A stretch of DNA of 21,562 nt, taken from positions 1 to 21,562 of the forward strand of contig NW_003157982.1 of NCBI RefSeq assembly GCF_000003605.2, written 5' to 3'. The DNA is from Saccoglossus kowalevskii (lineage: Eukaryota; Hemichordata; Enteropneusta; Harrimaniidae). The notes under the pieces are model-generated. The model was not told the DNA's origin, searched no databases, and saw only the letters and a program-made list of their open reading frames with translations. This document shows, one piece after another, positions 1 through 12,098 of this stretch (the stretch's first letter is position 1; every line of letters starts with the position of its first letter). The position numbers were made by a program, and so were the translations under genes.

Positions 1-8
1 AGTTCTCA
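1..8. other. Left edge of the array
   Basis: The first eight bases, AGTTCTCA, do not match the ATTTACTCATT expected before the first GCTATG, although CTCA could be a remnant of a decayed unit lacking the following TT. The flank proper is outside the window. The hexamer TTCTCA at 3-8 is the reverse complement of TGAGAA at the right edge. Confidence 0.6.
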
Positions 9-51
9 GCTATGATGTCAGGGTTAGTAGGACAGGTAAGATTTACTCATT

Positions 52-94
52 GCTATGATGTCAGGGTTAGTGGGATAGGTAAGATTTACTAATT
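52..94. repeat. Edge unit with private substitutions
   Basis: The second unit carries two changes not seen elsewhere: GGGATAGG for GGGACAGG, and TACTAATTG for TACTCATTG. Extra divergence in an outermost unit is usual in tandem arrays, where homogenisation is weakest at the borders. This supports a true array border close to position 1. Confidence 0.7.
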
Positions 95-567
95 GCTATG
101 ATGTCAGGGTTAGTGGGACAGGTAAGATTTACTCATTGCTATGATGTCAGGGTTAGTGGGACAGGTAAGATTTACTCATTGCTATGATGTCAGGGTTAGT
201 GGGACAGGTAAGATTTACTCATTGCTATGATGTCAGGGTTAGTGGGACAGGTAAGATTTACTCATTGCTATGATGTCAGGGTTAGTGGGACAGGTAAGAT
301 TTACTCATTGCTATGATGTCAGGGTTAGTGGGACAGGTAAGATTTACTCATTGCTATGATGTCAGGGTTAGTGGGACAGGTAAGATTTACTCATTGCTAT
401 GATGTCAGGGTTAGTGGGACAGGTAAGATTTACTCATTGCTATGATGTCAGGGTTAGTGGGACAGGTAAGATTTACTCATTGCTATGATGTCAGGGTTAG
501 TGGGACAGGTAAGATTTACTCATTGCTATGATGTCAGGGTTAGTGGGACAGGTAAGATTTACTCATT
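95..567. repeat. Run of 11 uniform type-G units
   Basis: Eleven consecutive units match the type-G consensus with no difference that I can see. The run is followed at 568 by a unit with GTTGGACAG. Such runs suggest recent local expansion by slippage or unequal exchange. Confidence 0.8.
549..557 (+). other. 5' splice-site-like CAGGTAAGA in almost every unit
   Basis: One example of the nine-base word found once per unit. CAG|GTAAGA matches the metazoan 5' splice-site consensus CAG|GTAAGT at eight of nine positions. I count about 18 of 498 units in which the word is altered: GTTAAG (4 units), GGTATGA (5), GGTACGA (2), CACGCAAG or CACGTAAG (3), GGTAACA (2) and GGTAAACA or GGTAAAGA (2). The same bases also fit the CAGGTA core recognised by ZEB/Snail-type zinc fingers and the Zelda heptamer variant CAGGTAA. 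Which reading matters, if any, depends on the host and on transcription. Confidence 0.7.
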
Positions 568-610
568 GCTATGATGTCAGGGTTAGTTGGACAGGTAAGA
601 TTTACTCATT

Positions 611-779
611 GCTATGATGTCTGGGTTAGTGGGACAGGTAAGATTTACTCATTGCTATGATGTCAGGGTTAGTGGGACAGGTAAGATTTACTCATTGCTA
701 TGGTGTTAGGGTTAGTGGGACAGGTAAGATTTACTCATTGCTATGTCAGGTTTAGTAGGACAGGTAAGATTTACTCATT
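611..779. repeat. Four-unit marker block, copy 1 (with 40-bp unit)
   Basis: Four units in the order: TCTGGG variant; type G; GGTGTTAGGG variant; and a 40-bp unit at 740-779 that has lost three bases of CTATGATGTC and has GGTTTAG in place of GGGTTAG. The same four units in the same order recur at 8182-8350, offset 7571. The 40-bp unit and the TCTGGG change occur nowhere else in the window, so the two blocks share one origin and were copied within the array. Confidence 0.9.
706..715 (+). other. Exact TTAGGGTTAG telomeric decamer (first of 12)
   Basis: Most units carry TCAGGGTTAG. In twelve units a C-to-T change makes exact TTAGGGTTAG, starting at 706, 5038, 6507, 8277, 11334, 11807, 13068, 14150, 15268, 17613, 18473 and 21025. 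Eight come from the GGTGTTAGGG variant and four from GATGTTAGGG, so the word arose at least twice or one form gained a second change. The decamer contains YTAGGGTTR, the known TRF1/TRF2 Myb-domain site, and equals the single-strand word known for human POT1. Binding here is not shown by the sequence. Confidence 0.75.
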
Positions 780-1381
780 GCTATGATGTCAGGGTTAGTA
801 GGACAGGTAAGATTTACTCATTGCTATGATGTCAGGGTTAGTAGGACAGGTAAGATTTACTCATTGCTATGATGTCAGGGTTAGTGGGACAGGTAAGATT
901 TACTCATTGCTATGATGTCAGGGTTAGTAGGACAGGTAAGATTTACTCATTGCTATGATGTCAGGGTTAGTAGGACAGGTAAGATTTACTCATTGCTATG
1001 ATGTCAGGGTTAGTAGGACAGGTAAGATTTACTCATTGCTATGATGTCAGGGTTAGTGGGACAGGTAAGATTTACTCATTGCTATGATGTCAGGGTTAGT
1101 GGGACAGGTAAGATTTACTCATTGCTATGATGTCAGGGTTAGTAGGACAGGTAAGATTTACTCATTGCTATGATGTCAGGGTTAGTAGGACAGGTAAGAT
1201 TTACTCATTGCTATGATGTCAGGATTAGTGGGACAGGTAAGATTTACTCATTGCTATGATGTCAGGGTTAGTAGGACAGGTAAGATTTACTTGTTGCTAT
1301 GATGTCAGGGTTAGTGGGACAGGTAAGATTTACTCATTGCTATGATGTCAGGGTTAGTGGGACAGGTAAGATTTACTCATT

Positions 1382-1431
1382 GCTATGATGTCAGGGTTAG
1401 TAGGACAGGGGACAGGTAAGATTTACTCATT
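1382..1431. repeat. 50-bp unit variant (first of 17)
   Basis: This unit has seven extra bases: TAGGACAG is followed by GGGACAG before GTAAG. It reads as the front of a type-A unit joined to the back of a type-G unit with a slip across GGACAG. The same insertion, always on a type-A unit, starts at 1382, 1733, 2084, 2564, 3001, 5115, 6584, 10673, 12099, 12536, 13145, 15345, 16730, 17425, 19152, 19805 and 21102. Identical structure in all 17 points to one founding event followed by spread through the array. The insertion brings four G-tracts (GGG, GG, GGGG, GG) within about 23 bases, which the normal unit lacks. Confidence 0.93.
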
Positions 1432-2563
1432 GCTATGATGTCAGGGTTAGTGGGACAGGTAAGATTTACTCATTGCTATGATGTCAGGGTTAGTGGGACA
1501 GGTAAGATTTACTCATTGCTATGATGTCAGGGTTAGTAGGACAGGTAAGATTTACTCATTGCTATGATGTCAGGATTAGTGGGACAGGTAAGATTTACTC
1601 ATTGCTATGATGTCAGGGTTAGTAGGACAGGTAAGATTTACTCATTGCTATGATGTCAGGGTTAGTGGGACAGGTAAGATTTACTCATTGCTATGATGTC
1701 AGGGTTAGTGGGACAGGTAAGATTTACTCATTGCTATGATGTCAGGGTTAGTAGGACAGGGGACAGGTAAGATTTACTCATTGCTATGATGTCAGGGTTA
1801 GTGGGACAGGTAAGATTTACTCATTGCTATGATGTCAGGGTTAGTGGGACAGGTAAGATTTACTCATTGCTATGATGTCAGGGTTAGTAGGACAGGTAAG
1901 ATTTACTCATTGCTATGATGTCAGGATTAGTGGGACAGGTAAGATTTACTCATTGCTATGATGTCAGGGTTAGTGGAACAGTTAAGATTTACTCATTGCT
2001 ATGATGTCAGGGTTAGTAGGACAGGTAAGATTTACTCATTGCTATGATGTCAGGGTTAGTGGGACAGGTAAGATTTACTCATTGCTATGATGTCAGGGTT
2101 AGTAGGACAGGGGACAGGTAAGATTTACTCATTGCTATGATGTCAGGGTTAGTGGGACAGGTAAGATTTACTCATTGCTATGATGTCAGGGTTAGTGGGA
2201 CAGGTAAGATTTACTCATTGCTATGATGTCAGGGTTAGTAGGACAGGTAAGATTTACTCATTGCTATGATGTCAGGATTAGTGGGACAGGTAAGATTTAC
2301 TCATTGCTATGATGTCAGGGTTAGTGGAACAGTTAAGATTTACTCATTGCTATGATGTCAGGGTTAGTAGGACAGGTAAGATTTACTCATTGCTATGATG
2401 TCAGGGTTAGTGGGACAGGTAAGATTTACTCATTGCTATGATGTCAGGGTTAGTAGGACAGGTAAGATTTACTTGTTGCTATGATGTCAGGGTTAGTGGG
2501 ACAGGTAAGATTTACTCATTGCTATGATGTCAGGGTTAGTGGGACAGGTAAGATTTACTCATT

Positions 2564-3000
2564 GCTATGATGTCAGGGTTAGTAGGACAGGGGACAGGTA
2601 AGATTTACTCATTGCTATGATGTCAGGGTTAGTGGGACAGGTAAGATTTACTCATTGCTATGATGTCAGGGTTAGTAGGACAGGTAAGATTTACTCATTG
2701 CTATGATGTCAGGGTTAGTAGGACAGGTAAGATTTACTCATTGCTATGATGTCAGGGTTAGTGGGACAGGTAAGATTTACTCATTGCTATGATGTCAGGG
2801 TTAGTAGGACAGGTAAGATTTACTCATTGCTATGATGTCAGGATTAGTGGGACAGGTAAGATTTACTCATTGCTATGATGTCAGGGTTAGTAGGACAGGT
2901 AAGATTTACTCATTGCTATGATGTCAGGGTTAGTGGGACAGGTAAGATTTACTCATTGCTATGATGTCAGGGTTAGTGGGACAGGTAAGATTTACTCATT
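2564..3000. repeat. 437-bp block, copy 1
   Basis: Ten units in the order 50-bp, G, A, A, G, A, CAGGATTAG variant, A, G, G. The same order fills 12099-12535. In both places the block lies just after an ACTTGTTGC variant (2471 and 12006), which sits 112 bp before the TAGGA of the 50-bp unit. A longer relative lies at 19152-19804. Confidence 0.88.
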
Positions 3001-4512
3001 GCTATGATGTCAGGGTTAGTAGGACAGGGGACAGGTAAGATTTACTCATTGCTATGATGTCAGGGTTAGTGGGACAGGTAAGATTTACTCATTGCTATGA
3101 TGTCAGGGTTAGTGGGACAGGTAAGATTTACTCATTGCTATGATGTCAGGGTTAGTAGGACAGGTAAGATTTACTCATTGCTATGATGTCAGGATTAGTG
3201 GGACAGGTAAGATTTACTCATTGCTATGATGTCAGGGTTAGTGGAACAGTTAAGATTTACTCATTGCTATGATGTCAGGGTTAGTAGGACAGGTAAGATT
3301 TACTCATTGCTATGATGTCAGGGTTAGTGGGACAGGTAAGATTTACTCATTGCTATGATGTCAGGGTTAGTGGGACAGGTAAGATTTAAACATTGCTATG
3401 ATGTCAGGGTTAGTAGGACAGGTAAGATTTACTCATTGCTATGATGTCAGGGTTAGTAGGACAGGTAAGATTTACTCATTGCTATGATGTCAGGGTTAGT
3501 GGGACAGGTAAGATTTACTCATTGCTATGATGTCAGGGTTAGTGGGACAGGTAAGATTTACTCATTGCTATGATGTCAGGGTTAGTAGGACAGGTAAGAT
3601 TTACTCATTGCTATGATGTCAGGGTTAGTGGGACAGGTAAGATTTACTCATTGCTATGATGTCAGGGTTAGTAGGACAGGTAAGATTTACTCATTGCTAT
3701 GATGTCAGGGTTAGTGGGACAGGTAAGATTTACTCATTGCTATGATGTCAGGGTTAGTGGAACAGGTAAGATTTACTCATTGCTATGATGTCAGGGTTAG
3801 TAGGACAGGTAAGATTTACTCATTGCTATGATGTCAGGGTTAGTGGGACAGGTAAGATTTACTCATTGCTATGATGTCAGGGTTAGTGGGACAGGTAAGA
3901 TTTACTCATTGCTATGATGTCAGGGTTAGTAGGACAGGTAAGATTTACTCATTGCTATGATGTCAGGGTTAGTGGGACAGGTAAGATTTACTCATTGCTA
4001 TGATGTCAGGGTTAGTGGGACAGGTAAGATTTACTCATTGCTATGATGTCAGGGTTAGTGGGACAGGTAAGATTTACTCATTGCTATGATGTCAGGGTTA
4101 GTGGGACAGGTAAGATTTACTCATTGCTATGATGTCAGGGTTAGTGGGACAGGTAAGATTTACTCATTGCTATGATGTCAGGGTTAGTAGGACAGGTAAG
4201 ATTTACTCATTGCTATGATGTCAGGGTTAGTGGGACAGGTAAGATTTACTCATTGCTATGATGTCAGGGTTAGTGGGACAGGTAAGATTTACTCATTGCT
4301 ATGATGTCAGGGTTAGTGGGACAGGTAAGATTTACTCATTGCTATGATGTCAGGGTTAGTGGGACAGGTAAGATTTACTCATTGCTATGATGTCAGGGTT
4401 AGTGGGACAGGTAAGATTTACTCATTGCTATGATGTCAGGGTTAGTGGGACAGGTAAGATTTACTCATTGCTATGATGTCAGGGTTAGTAGGACAGGTAA
4501 GATTTACTCATT

Positions 4513-5164
4513 GCTATGATGTCAGGGATAGTGGGACAGGTAAGATTTACTCATTGCTATGATGTCAGGGTTAGTGGGACAGGTAAGATTTACTCATTGC
4601 TATGATGTCAGGGTTAGTAGGACAGGTAAGATTTACTCATTGCTATGATGTCAGGGTTAGTGGGACAGGTAAGATTTACTCATTGCTATGATGTCAGGGT
4701 TAGTGGAACAGGTAAGATTTACTCATTGCTATGATGTCAGGGTTAGTAGGACAGGTAAGATTTACTCATTGCTATGATGTCAGGGTTAGTGGGACAGGTA
4801 AGATTTACTCATTGCTATGATGTCAGGGTTAGTGGGACAGGTAAGATTTACTCATTGCTATGATGTCAGGGTTAGTGGGACAGGTAAGATTTACTCATTG
4901 CTATGATGTCAGGGTTAGTGGGACAGGTAAGATTTACTCATTGCTATGATGTCAGGGTTAGTGGGACAGGTAAGATTTACTCATTGCTATGATGTCAGGG
5001 TTAGTAGGACAGGTAAGATTTACTCATTGCTATGGTGTTAGGGTTAGTGGGACAGGTAAGATTTACTCATTGCTATGATGTCAGGGTTAGTGGGACAGGT
5101 AAGATTTACTCATTGCTATGATGTCAGGGTTAGTAGGACAGGGGACAGGTAAGATTTACTCATT
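4513..5164. repeat. 652-bp block, copy 1 (offset 1469)
   Basis: Fifteen units in the order: CAGGGATAG variant, G, A, G, GTGGAACAGG variant, A, five G, A, GGTGTTAGGG variant, G, 50-bp unit. Exactly the same order occurs at 5982-6633, offset 1469 bp (34 units). Four marker units at the same spacing make independent origin very unlikely. Confidence 0.9.
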
Positions 5165-5493
5165 GCTATGATGTCAGGGTTAGTGGGACAGGTAAGATTT
5201 ACTCATTGCTATGATGTCAGGGTTAGTGGGACAGGTAAGATTTACTCATTGCTATGATGTCAGGGTTAGTAGGACAGGTAAGATTTATTCATTGCTATGA
5301 TGTCAGCGTTAGTGGGACAGGTAAGATTTACTCATTGCTATGATGTCAGGGTTAGTGGGACACGCAAGATTTACTCATTGCTATGATGTCAGGGTTAGTA
5401 GGACAGGTAAGATTTACTCATTGCTATGATGTCAGGGTTAGTGGGACAGGTAAGATTTACTCATTGCTATGATGTCAGGGTTAGTGGGACAGG
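5029..5493. repeat. Distant third copy of the CAGCG/CACG block
   Basis: The units run GGTGTTAGGG, G, 50-bp, G, G, A with TTATTCATT, CAGCGTTAG, GACACGCAAG, A, G, then a unit with GGTATGATT. The same series is at 15259-15723, about 10.2 kb away, and most of it at 13059-13523. GACACGCAAG here against GACACGTAAG in the others is a C/T difference inside a CpG, consistent with loss of a methylated C in the other two copies. That direction is inference. Confidence 0.88.
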
Positions 5494-5981
5494 TATGATT
5501 TACTCATTGCTATGATGTCAGGGTTAGTGGGACAGGTAAGATTTACTCATTGCTATGATGTCAGGGTTAGTGGGACAGGTAAGATTTACTCATTGCTATG
5601 ATGTCAGGGTTAGTGGGACAGGTAAGATTTACTCATTGGTATGATGTCAGGGTTAGTGGGACAGGTAAGATTTACTCATTGCTATGATGTCAGGGTTAGT
5701 AGGACAGGTAAGATTTACTCATTGCTATGATGTCAGGGTTAGTAGGACAGGTAAGATTTACTCATTGCTATGATGTCAGGGTTAGTAGGACAGGTAAGAT
5801 TTACTCATTGCTATGATGTCAGGGTTAGTGGGACAGGTAAGATTTACTCATTGCTATGATGTCAGGGTTAGTGGGACAGGTAAGATTTACTCATTGCTAT
5901 GATGTCAGGGTTAGTAGGACAGGTAAGATTTACTCATTGCTATGATGTCAGGGTTAGTAGGACAGGTAAGATTTACTCATT

Positions 5982-6633
5982 GCTATGATGTCAGGGATAG
6001 TGGGACAGGTAAGATTTACTCATTGCTATGATGTCAGGGTTAGTGGGACAGGTAAGATTTACTCATTGCTATGATGTCAGGGTTAGTAGGACAGGTAAGA
6101 TTTACTCATTGCTATGATGTCAGGGTTAGTGGGACAGGTAAGATTTACTCATTGCTATGATGTCAGGGTTAGTGGAACAGGTAAGATTTACTCATTGCTA
6201 TGATGTCAGGGTTAGTAGGACAGGTAAGATTTACTCATTGCTATGATGTCAGGGTTAGTGGGACAGGTAAGATTTACTCATTGCTATGATGTCAGGGTTA
6301 GTGGGACAGGTAAGATTTACTCATTGCTATGATGTCAGGGTTAGTGGGACAGGTAAGATTTACTCATTGCTATGATGTCAGGGTTAGTGGGACAGGTAAG
6401 ATTTACTCATTGCTATGATGTCAGGGTTAGTGGGACAGGTAAGATTTACTCATTGCTATGATGTCAGGGTTAGTAGGACAGGTAAGATTTACTCATTGCT
6501 ATGGTGTTAGGGTTAGTGGGACAGGTAAGATTTACTCATTGCTATGATGTCAGGGTTAGTGGGACAGGTAAGATTTACTCATTGCTATGATGTCAGGGTT
6601 AGTAGGACAGGGGACAGGTAAGATTTACTCATT
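5982..6633. repeat. 652-bp block, copy 2 (offset 1469)
   Basis: Second copy of 4513-5164, with all four markers at the same spacing. The similarity ends about one unit after the 50-bp unit, where this copy continues to a GTAGAACAG unit while copy 1 continues to the TTATTCATT and CAGCGTTAG markers. Confidence 0.9.
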
Positions 6634-6762
6634 GCTATGATGTCAGGGTTAGTGGGACAGGTAAGATTTACTCATTGCTATGATGTCAGGGTTAGTAGAA
6701 CAGGTAAGATTTACTCATTGCTATGATGTCAGGGTTAGTGGGACAGGTAAGATTTATTCATT
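6455..6762. repeat. 308-bp block shared with the right end, copy 1
   Basis: Seven units: A, GGTGTTAGGG variant, G, 50-bp, G, GTAGAACAG variant, G. They recur at 20973-21280, offset 14518. GTAGAACAG is found only at these two places. One difference is visible: this copy has TTATTCATT near 6755 where the other has TTACTCATT. Confidence 0.88.
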
Positions 6763-7149
6763 GCTATGATGTCAGGGTTAGTAGGACAGGTAAGATTTAC
6801 TCATTGCTATGATGTCAGGGTTAGTGGGACAGGTAAGATTTACTCATTGCTATGATGTCAGAATTAGTAGGACAGGTAAGATTTACTCATTGCTATGATG
6901 TCAGGGTTAGTGGGACAGGTAAGATTTACTCATTGCTATGATGTCAGGGTTAGTGGAACAGGTAAGATTTACTCATTGCTATGATGTCAGGGTTAGTAGG
7001 ACAGGTAAGATTTACTCATTGCTATGATGTCAGGGTTAGTAGGACAGGTAAGATTTACTCATTGCTATGATGTCAGGGTTAGTGGGACAGGTAAGATTTA
7101 CTCATTGCTATGATGTCAGGGTTAGTAGGACAGGTAAGATTTACTCATT

Positions 7150-7708
7150 GCTATGATGTCAGGGTTAGTGGGACAGGTAAGATTTACTCATTGCTATGAT
7201 GTCAGGGTTAGTGGGACAGGTAAGATTTACTCATTGCTATGATGTCAGGGTTAGTGGGACAGGTAAGATTTACTCATTGCTATGATGTCAGGGTTAGTGG
7301 GACAGGTAAGATTTACTCATTGCTATGATGTCAGGGTTAGTGGGACAGGTAAGATTTACTCATTGCTATGATGTCAGGGTTAGTGGGACAGGTAAGATTT
7401 ACTCATTGCTATGATGTCAGGGTTAGTGGGACAGGTAAGATTTACTCATTGCTATGATGTCAGGGTTAGTGGGACAGGTAAGATTTACTCATTGCTATGA
7501 TGTCAGGGTTAGTGGGACAGGTAAGATTTACTCATTGCTATGATGTCAGGGTTAGTGGGACAGGTAAGATTTACTCATTGCTATGATGTCAGGGTTAGTG
7601 GGACAGGTAAGATTTACTCATTGCTATGATGTCAGGGTTAGTGGGACAGGTAAGATTTACTCATTGCTATGATGTCAGGGTTAGTGGGACAGGTAAGATT
7701 TACTCATT
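7150..7708. repeat. Run of 13 uniform type-G units
   Basis: Thirteen units in succession with no difference that I can see. After a TATGGTGTCAG unit and one type-A unit, a further nine uniform type-G units fill 7795-8181. This is the most homogeneous part of the array and likely the most recently expanded. It is also the place where an assembly could most easily have gained or lost copies. Confidence 0.8.
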
Positions 7709-8181
7709 GCTATGGTGTCAGGGTTAGTGGGACAGGTAAGATTTACTCATTGCTATGATGTCAGGGTTAGTAGGACAGGTAAGATTTACTCATTGCTATG
7801 ATGTCAGGGTTAGTGGGACAGGTAAGATTTACTCATTGCTATGATGTCAGGGTTAGTGGGACAGGTAAGATTTACTCATTGCTATGATGTCAGGGTTAGT
7901 GGGACAGGTAAGATTTACTCATTGCTATGATGTCAGGGTTAGTGGGACAGGTAAGATTTACTCATTGCTATGATGTCAGGGTTAGTGGGACAGGTAAGAT
8001 TTACTCATTGCTATGATGTCAGGGTTAGTGGGACAGGTAAGATTTACTCATTGCTATGATGTCAGGGTTAGTGGGACAGGTAAGATTTACTCATTGCTAT
8101 GATGTCAGGGTTAGTGGGACAGGTAAGATTTACTCATTGCTATGATGTCAGGGTTAGTGGGACAGGTAAGATTTACTCATT

Positions 8182-8350
8182 GCTATGATGTCTGGGTTAG
8201 TGGGACAGGTAAGATTTACTCATTGCTATGATGTCAGGGTTAGTGGGACAGGTAAGATTTACTCATTGCTATGGTGTTAGGGTTAGTGGGACAGGTAAGA
8301 TTTACTCATTGCTATGTCAGGTTTAGTAGGACAGGTAAGATTTACTCATT
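8182..8350. repeat. Four-unit marker block, copy 2 (with 40-bp unit)
   Basis: Second copy of the block at 611-779: TCTGGG unit, type G, GGTGTTAGGG unit, then the 40-bp unit at 8311-8350. Both copies follow a long run of type-G units, so the duplicated segment probably began further left. To the right the order of type A and type G units soon differs, which marks the copy limit or later change. Confidence 0.9.
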
Positions 8351-11066
8351 GCTATGATGTCAGGGTTAGTGGGACAGGTAAGATTTACTCATTGCTATGA
8401 TGTCAGGGTTAGTAGGACAGGTAAGATTTACTCATTGCTATGATGTCAGGGTTAGTAGGACAGGTAAGATTTACTCATTGCTATGATGTCAGGGTTAGTA
8501 GGACAGGTAAGATTTACTCATTGCTATGATGTCAGGGTTAGTAGGACAGGTAAGATTTACTCATTGCTATGATGTCAGGGTTAGTGGGACAGGTAAGATT
8601 TACTCATTGCTATGATGTCAGGGTTAGTGGGACAGGTAAGATTTACTCATTGCTATGATGTCAGGGTTAGTAGGACAGGTAAGATTTACTCATTGCTATG
8701 ATGTCAGAATTAGTAGGACAGGTAAGATTTACTCATTGCTATGATGTCAGGGTTAGTGGGACAGGTAAGATTTACTCATTGCTATGATGTCAGGGTTAGT
8801 GGGACAGGTATGATTTACTCATTGCTATGATGTCAGGGTTAGTGGGACAGGTAAGATTTACTCATTGCTATGATGTCAGGGTTAGTGGGACAGGTAAGAT
8901 TTACTCATTGCTATGATGTCAGGGTTAGTGGGACAGGTAAGATTTACTCATTGCTATGATGTCAGGGTTAGTAGGACAGGTAAGATTTACTCATTGCCAT
9001 GATGTCAGGGTTAGTGGGACAGGTAAGATTTACTCATTGCTATGATGTCAGGGTTAGTGGGACAGGTAAGATTTACTCATTGCTATGATGTCAGGGTTAG
9101 TGGGACAGGTAAGATTTACTCATTGCTATGATGTCAGGGTTAGTGGGACAGGTAAGATTTACTCATTGCTATGATGTCAGGGTTAGTGGGACAGGTAAGA
9201 TTTACTCATTGCTATGATGTCAGGGTTAGTGGGACAGGTAAGATTTACTCATTGCTATGATGTCAGGGTTAGTGGGACAGGTAAGATTTACTCATTGCTA
9301 TGATGTCAGGGTTAGTAAGACAGGTAAGATTTACTCATTGCTATGATGTCAGGGTTAGTAGGACAGGTAAGATTTACTCATTGCTATGATGTCAGGGTTA
9401 GTGGGACAGGTAAGATTTACTCATTGCTATGATGTCAGGGTTAGTGGGACAGGTAAGATTTACTCATTGCTATGATGTCAGGGTTAGTGGGACAGGTAAG
9501 ATTTACTCATTGCTATGATGTCAGGGTTAGTAGGACAGGTAAGATTTACTCATTGCTATGATGTCAGGGTTAGTGGGACAGGTAAGATTTACTCATTGCT
9601 ATGATGTCAGGGTTAGTAGGACAGGTAAGATTTACTCATTGCTATGATGTCAGGGTTAGTGGGACAGGTAAGATTTACTCATTGCTATGATGTCAGGGTT
9701 AGTGGGACAGGTAAGATTTACTCATTGCTATGATGTCAGGGTTAGTGGGACAGGTAAGATTTACTCATTGCTATGATGTCAGGGTTAGTAGGACAGGTAA
9801 GATTTACTCATTGCTATGATGTCAGGGTTAGTGGGACAGGTAAGATTTACTCATTGCTATGATGTCAGGGTTAGTAGGACAGGTAAGATTTATTCATTGC
9901 TATGATGTCAGGGTTAGTGGGACAGGTAAGATTTACTCATTGCTATGATGTCAGGGTTAGTAGGACAGGTAAGATTTACTCATTGCTATGATGGCAGGGT
10001 TAGTAGGACAGGTAAGATTTACTCATTGCTATGATGTCAGGGTTAGTGGGACAGGTAAGATTTACTCATTGCTATGATGTCAGGGTTAGTGGGACAGGTA
10101 AGATTTACTCATTGCTATGATGTCAGGGTTAGTGGGACAGGTAAGATTTACTCATTGCTATGATGTCAGGGTTAGTGGGACAGGTAAGATTTACTCATTG
10201 CTATGATGTCAGGGTTAGTGGGACAGGTAAGATTTACTCATTGCTATGATGTCAGGGTTAGTAGGACAGGTAAGATTTACTCATTGCTATGATGTCAGGG
10301 TTAGTGGGACAGGTAAGATTTACTCATTGCTATGATGTCAGGGTTAGTGGGACAGGTAAGATTTACTCATTGCTATGATGTCAGGGTTAGTGGGACAGGT
10401 AAGATTTACTCATTGCTATGATGTCAGGGTTAGTGGGACAGGTAAGATTTACTCATTGCTATGATGTCAGGGTTAGTGGGACAGGTAAGATTTACTCATT
10501 GCTATGATGTCAGGGTTAGTGGGACAGGTAAGATTTACTCATTGCTATGATGTCAGGGTTAGTAGGACAGGTAAGATTTACTCATTGCTATGATGTCAGG
10601 GTTAGTGGGACAGGTAAGATTTAAACATTGCTATGATGTCAGGGTTAGTGGGACAGGTAAGATTTACTCATTGCTATGATGTCAGGGTTAGTAGGACAGG
10701 GGACAGGTAAGATTTACTCATTGCTATGATGTCAGGGTTAGTGGGACAGGTAAGATTTACTCATTGCTATGATGTCAGGGTTAGTGGGACAGGTAAGATT
10801 TACTCATTGCTATGATGTCAGGGTTAGTGGGACAGGTAAGATTTACTCATTGCTATGATGTCAGGGTTAGTAGGACAGGTAAGATTTACTCATTGCTATG
10901 ATGTCAGGGTTAGTGGGACAGGTAAGATTTACTCATTGCTATGATGTCAGGGTTAGTAGGACAGGTAAGATTTACTCATTGCCATGATGTCAGGGTTAGT
11001 GGGACAGGTAAGATTTACTCATTGCTATGATGTCAGGGTTAGTGGGACAGGTAAGATTTACTCATT

Positions 11067-11496
11067 GCTATGATGTCAGGGTTAGTGGGACAGGTAAGAT
11101 TTACTCATTGCTATGATATCAGGGTTAGTAGCACAGGTAAGATTTACTCATTGCTATGATGTCAGGGTTAGTGGGACAGGTAAGATTTACTCATTGCTAT
11201 GATGTCAGGGTTAGTGGGACAGGTACGATTTACTCATTGCTTTGATGTCAGGGTTAGTGGGACAGGTAAGATTTACTCATTGCTATGATGTCAGGGTTAG
11301 TAGCACAGGTAAGATTTACTCATTGCTATGATGTTAGGGTTAGTGGGACAGGTAAGATTTACTCATTGCTATGATGTCAGGGTTAGTGGGACAGGTAAGA
11401 TTTACTCATTGCTATGATGTCAGGGTTAGTAGGACAGGTAAGATTTACTCATTGCTATGATGTCAGGGTTAGTGGGACAGGTAAGATTTACTCATT
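11067..11496. repeat. 430-bp block, copy 1 (offset 2816)
   Basis: Ten units carrying a distinctive set of markers in order: GATATCAGG with TAGCACAGG, then GGTACGATT, then GCTTTGATG, then TAGCACAGG, then GATGTTAGGG. The whole set recurs at 13883-14312 with every marker shifted by 2816 bp. The GATATC, TACGATT and GCTTTGATG changes occur only in these two copies. Confidence 0.92.
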
Positions 11497-12098
11497 GCTA
11501 TGATGTCAGGGTTAGTGGGACAGGTATGATTTACTCATTGCTATGATGTCAGGGTTAGTGGGACAGGTAAGATTTACTCATTGCTATGATGTCAGGGTTA
11601 GTGGGACAGGTAAGATTTACTCATTGCTATGATGTCAGGGTTAGTGGGACAGGTAAGATTTACTCATTGCTATGATGTCAGGGTTAGTGGGACAGGTAAG
11701 ATTTACTCATTGCTATGATGTCAGGGTTAGTGGGACAGGTAAGATTTACTCATTGCTATGATGTCAGGGTTAGTAGGACAGGTAAGATTTACTCATTGCT
11801 ATGGTGTTAGGGTTAGTGGGACAGGTAAGATTTACTCATTGCTATGATGTCAGGGTTAGTGGGACAGGTAAGATTTACTCATTGCTATGATGTCAGGGTT
11901 AGTAGGACAGGTAAGATTTACTCATTGCTATGATGTCAGGATTAGTGGGACAGGTAAGATTTACTCATTGCTATGATGTCAGGGTTAGTAGGACAGGTAA
12001 GATTTACTTGTTGCTATGATGTCAGGGTTAGTGGGACAGGTAAGATTTACTCATTGCTATGATGTCAGGGTTAGTGGGACAGGTAAGATTTACTCATT

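Larger units (their letters stand above)
1382..3351. repeat. 351-bp (8-unit) higher-order repeat region
   Basis: Within this stretch the 50-bp units start at 1382, 1733, 2084, 2564 and 3001, giving spacings of 351, 351, 480 and 437 bp (8, 8, 11 and 10 units). The 8-unit blocks 1733-2083 and 2084-2434 look identical: 50-bp unit, G, G, A, a CAGGATTAG unit, a GTGGAACAGTTAAG unit, A, G. The same eight-unit order returns at 3001-3351. Block 1382-1732 shares the first five units and then differs. This is an emerging higher-order repeat in which a multi-unit block is the amplified element. Confidence 0.88.
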
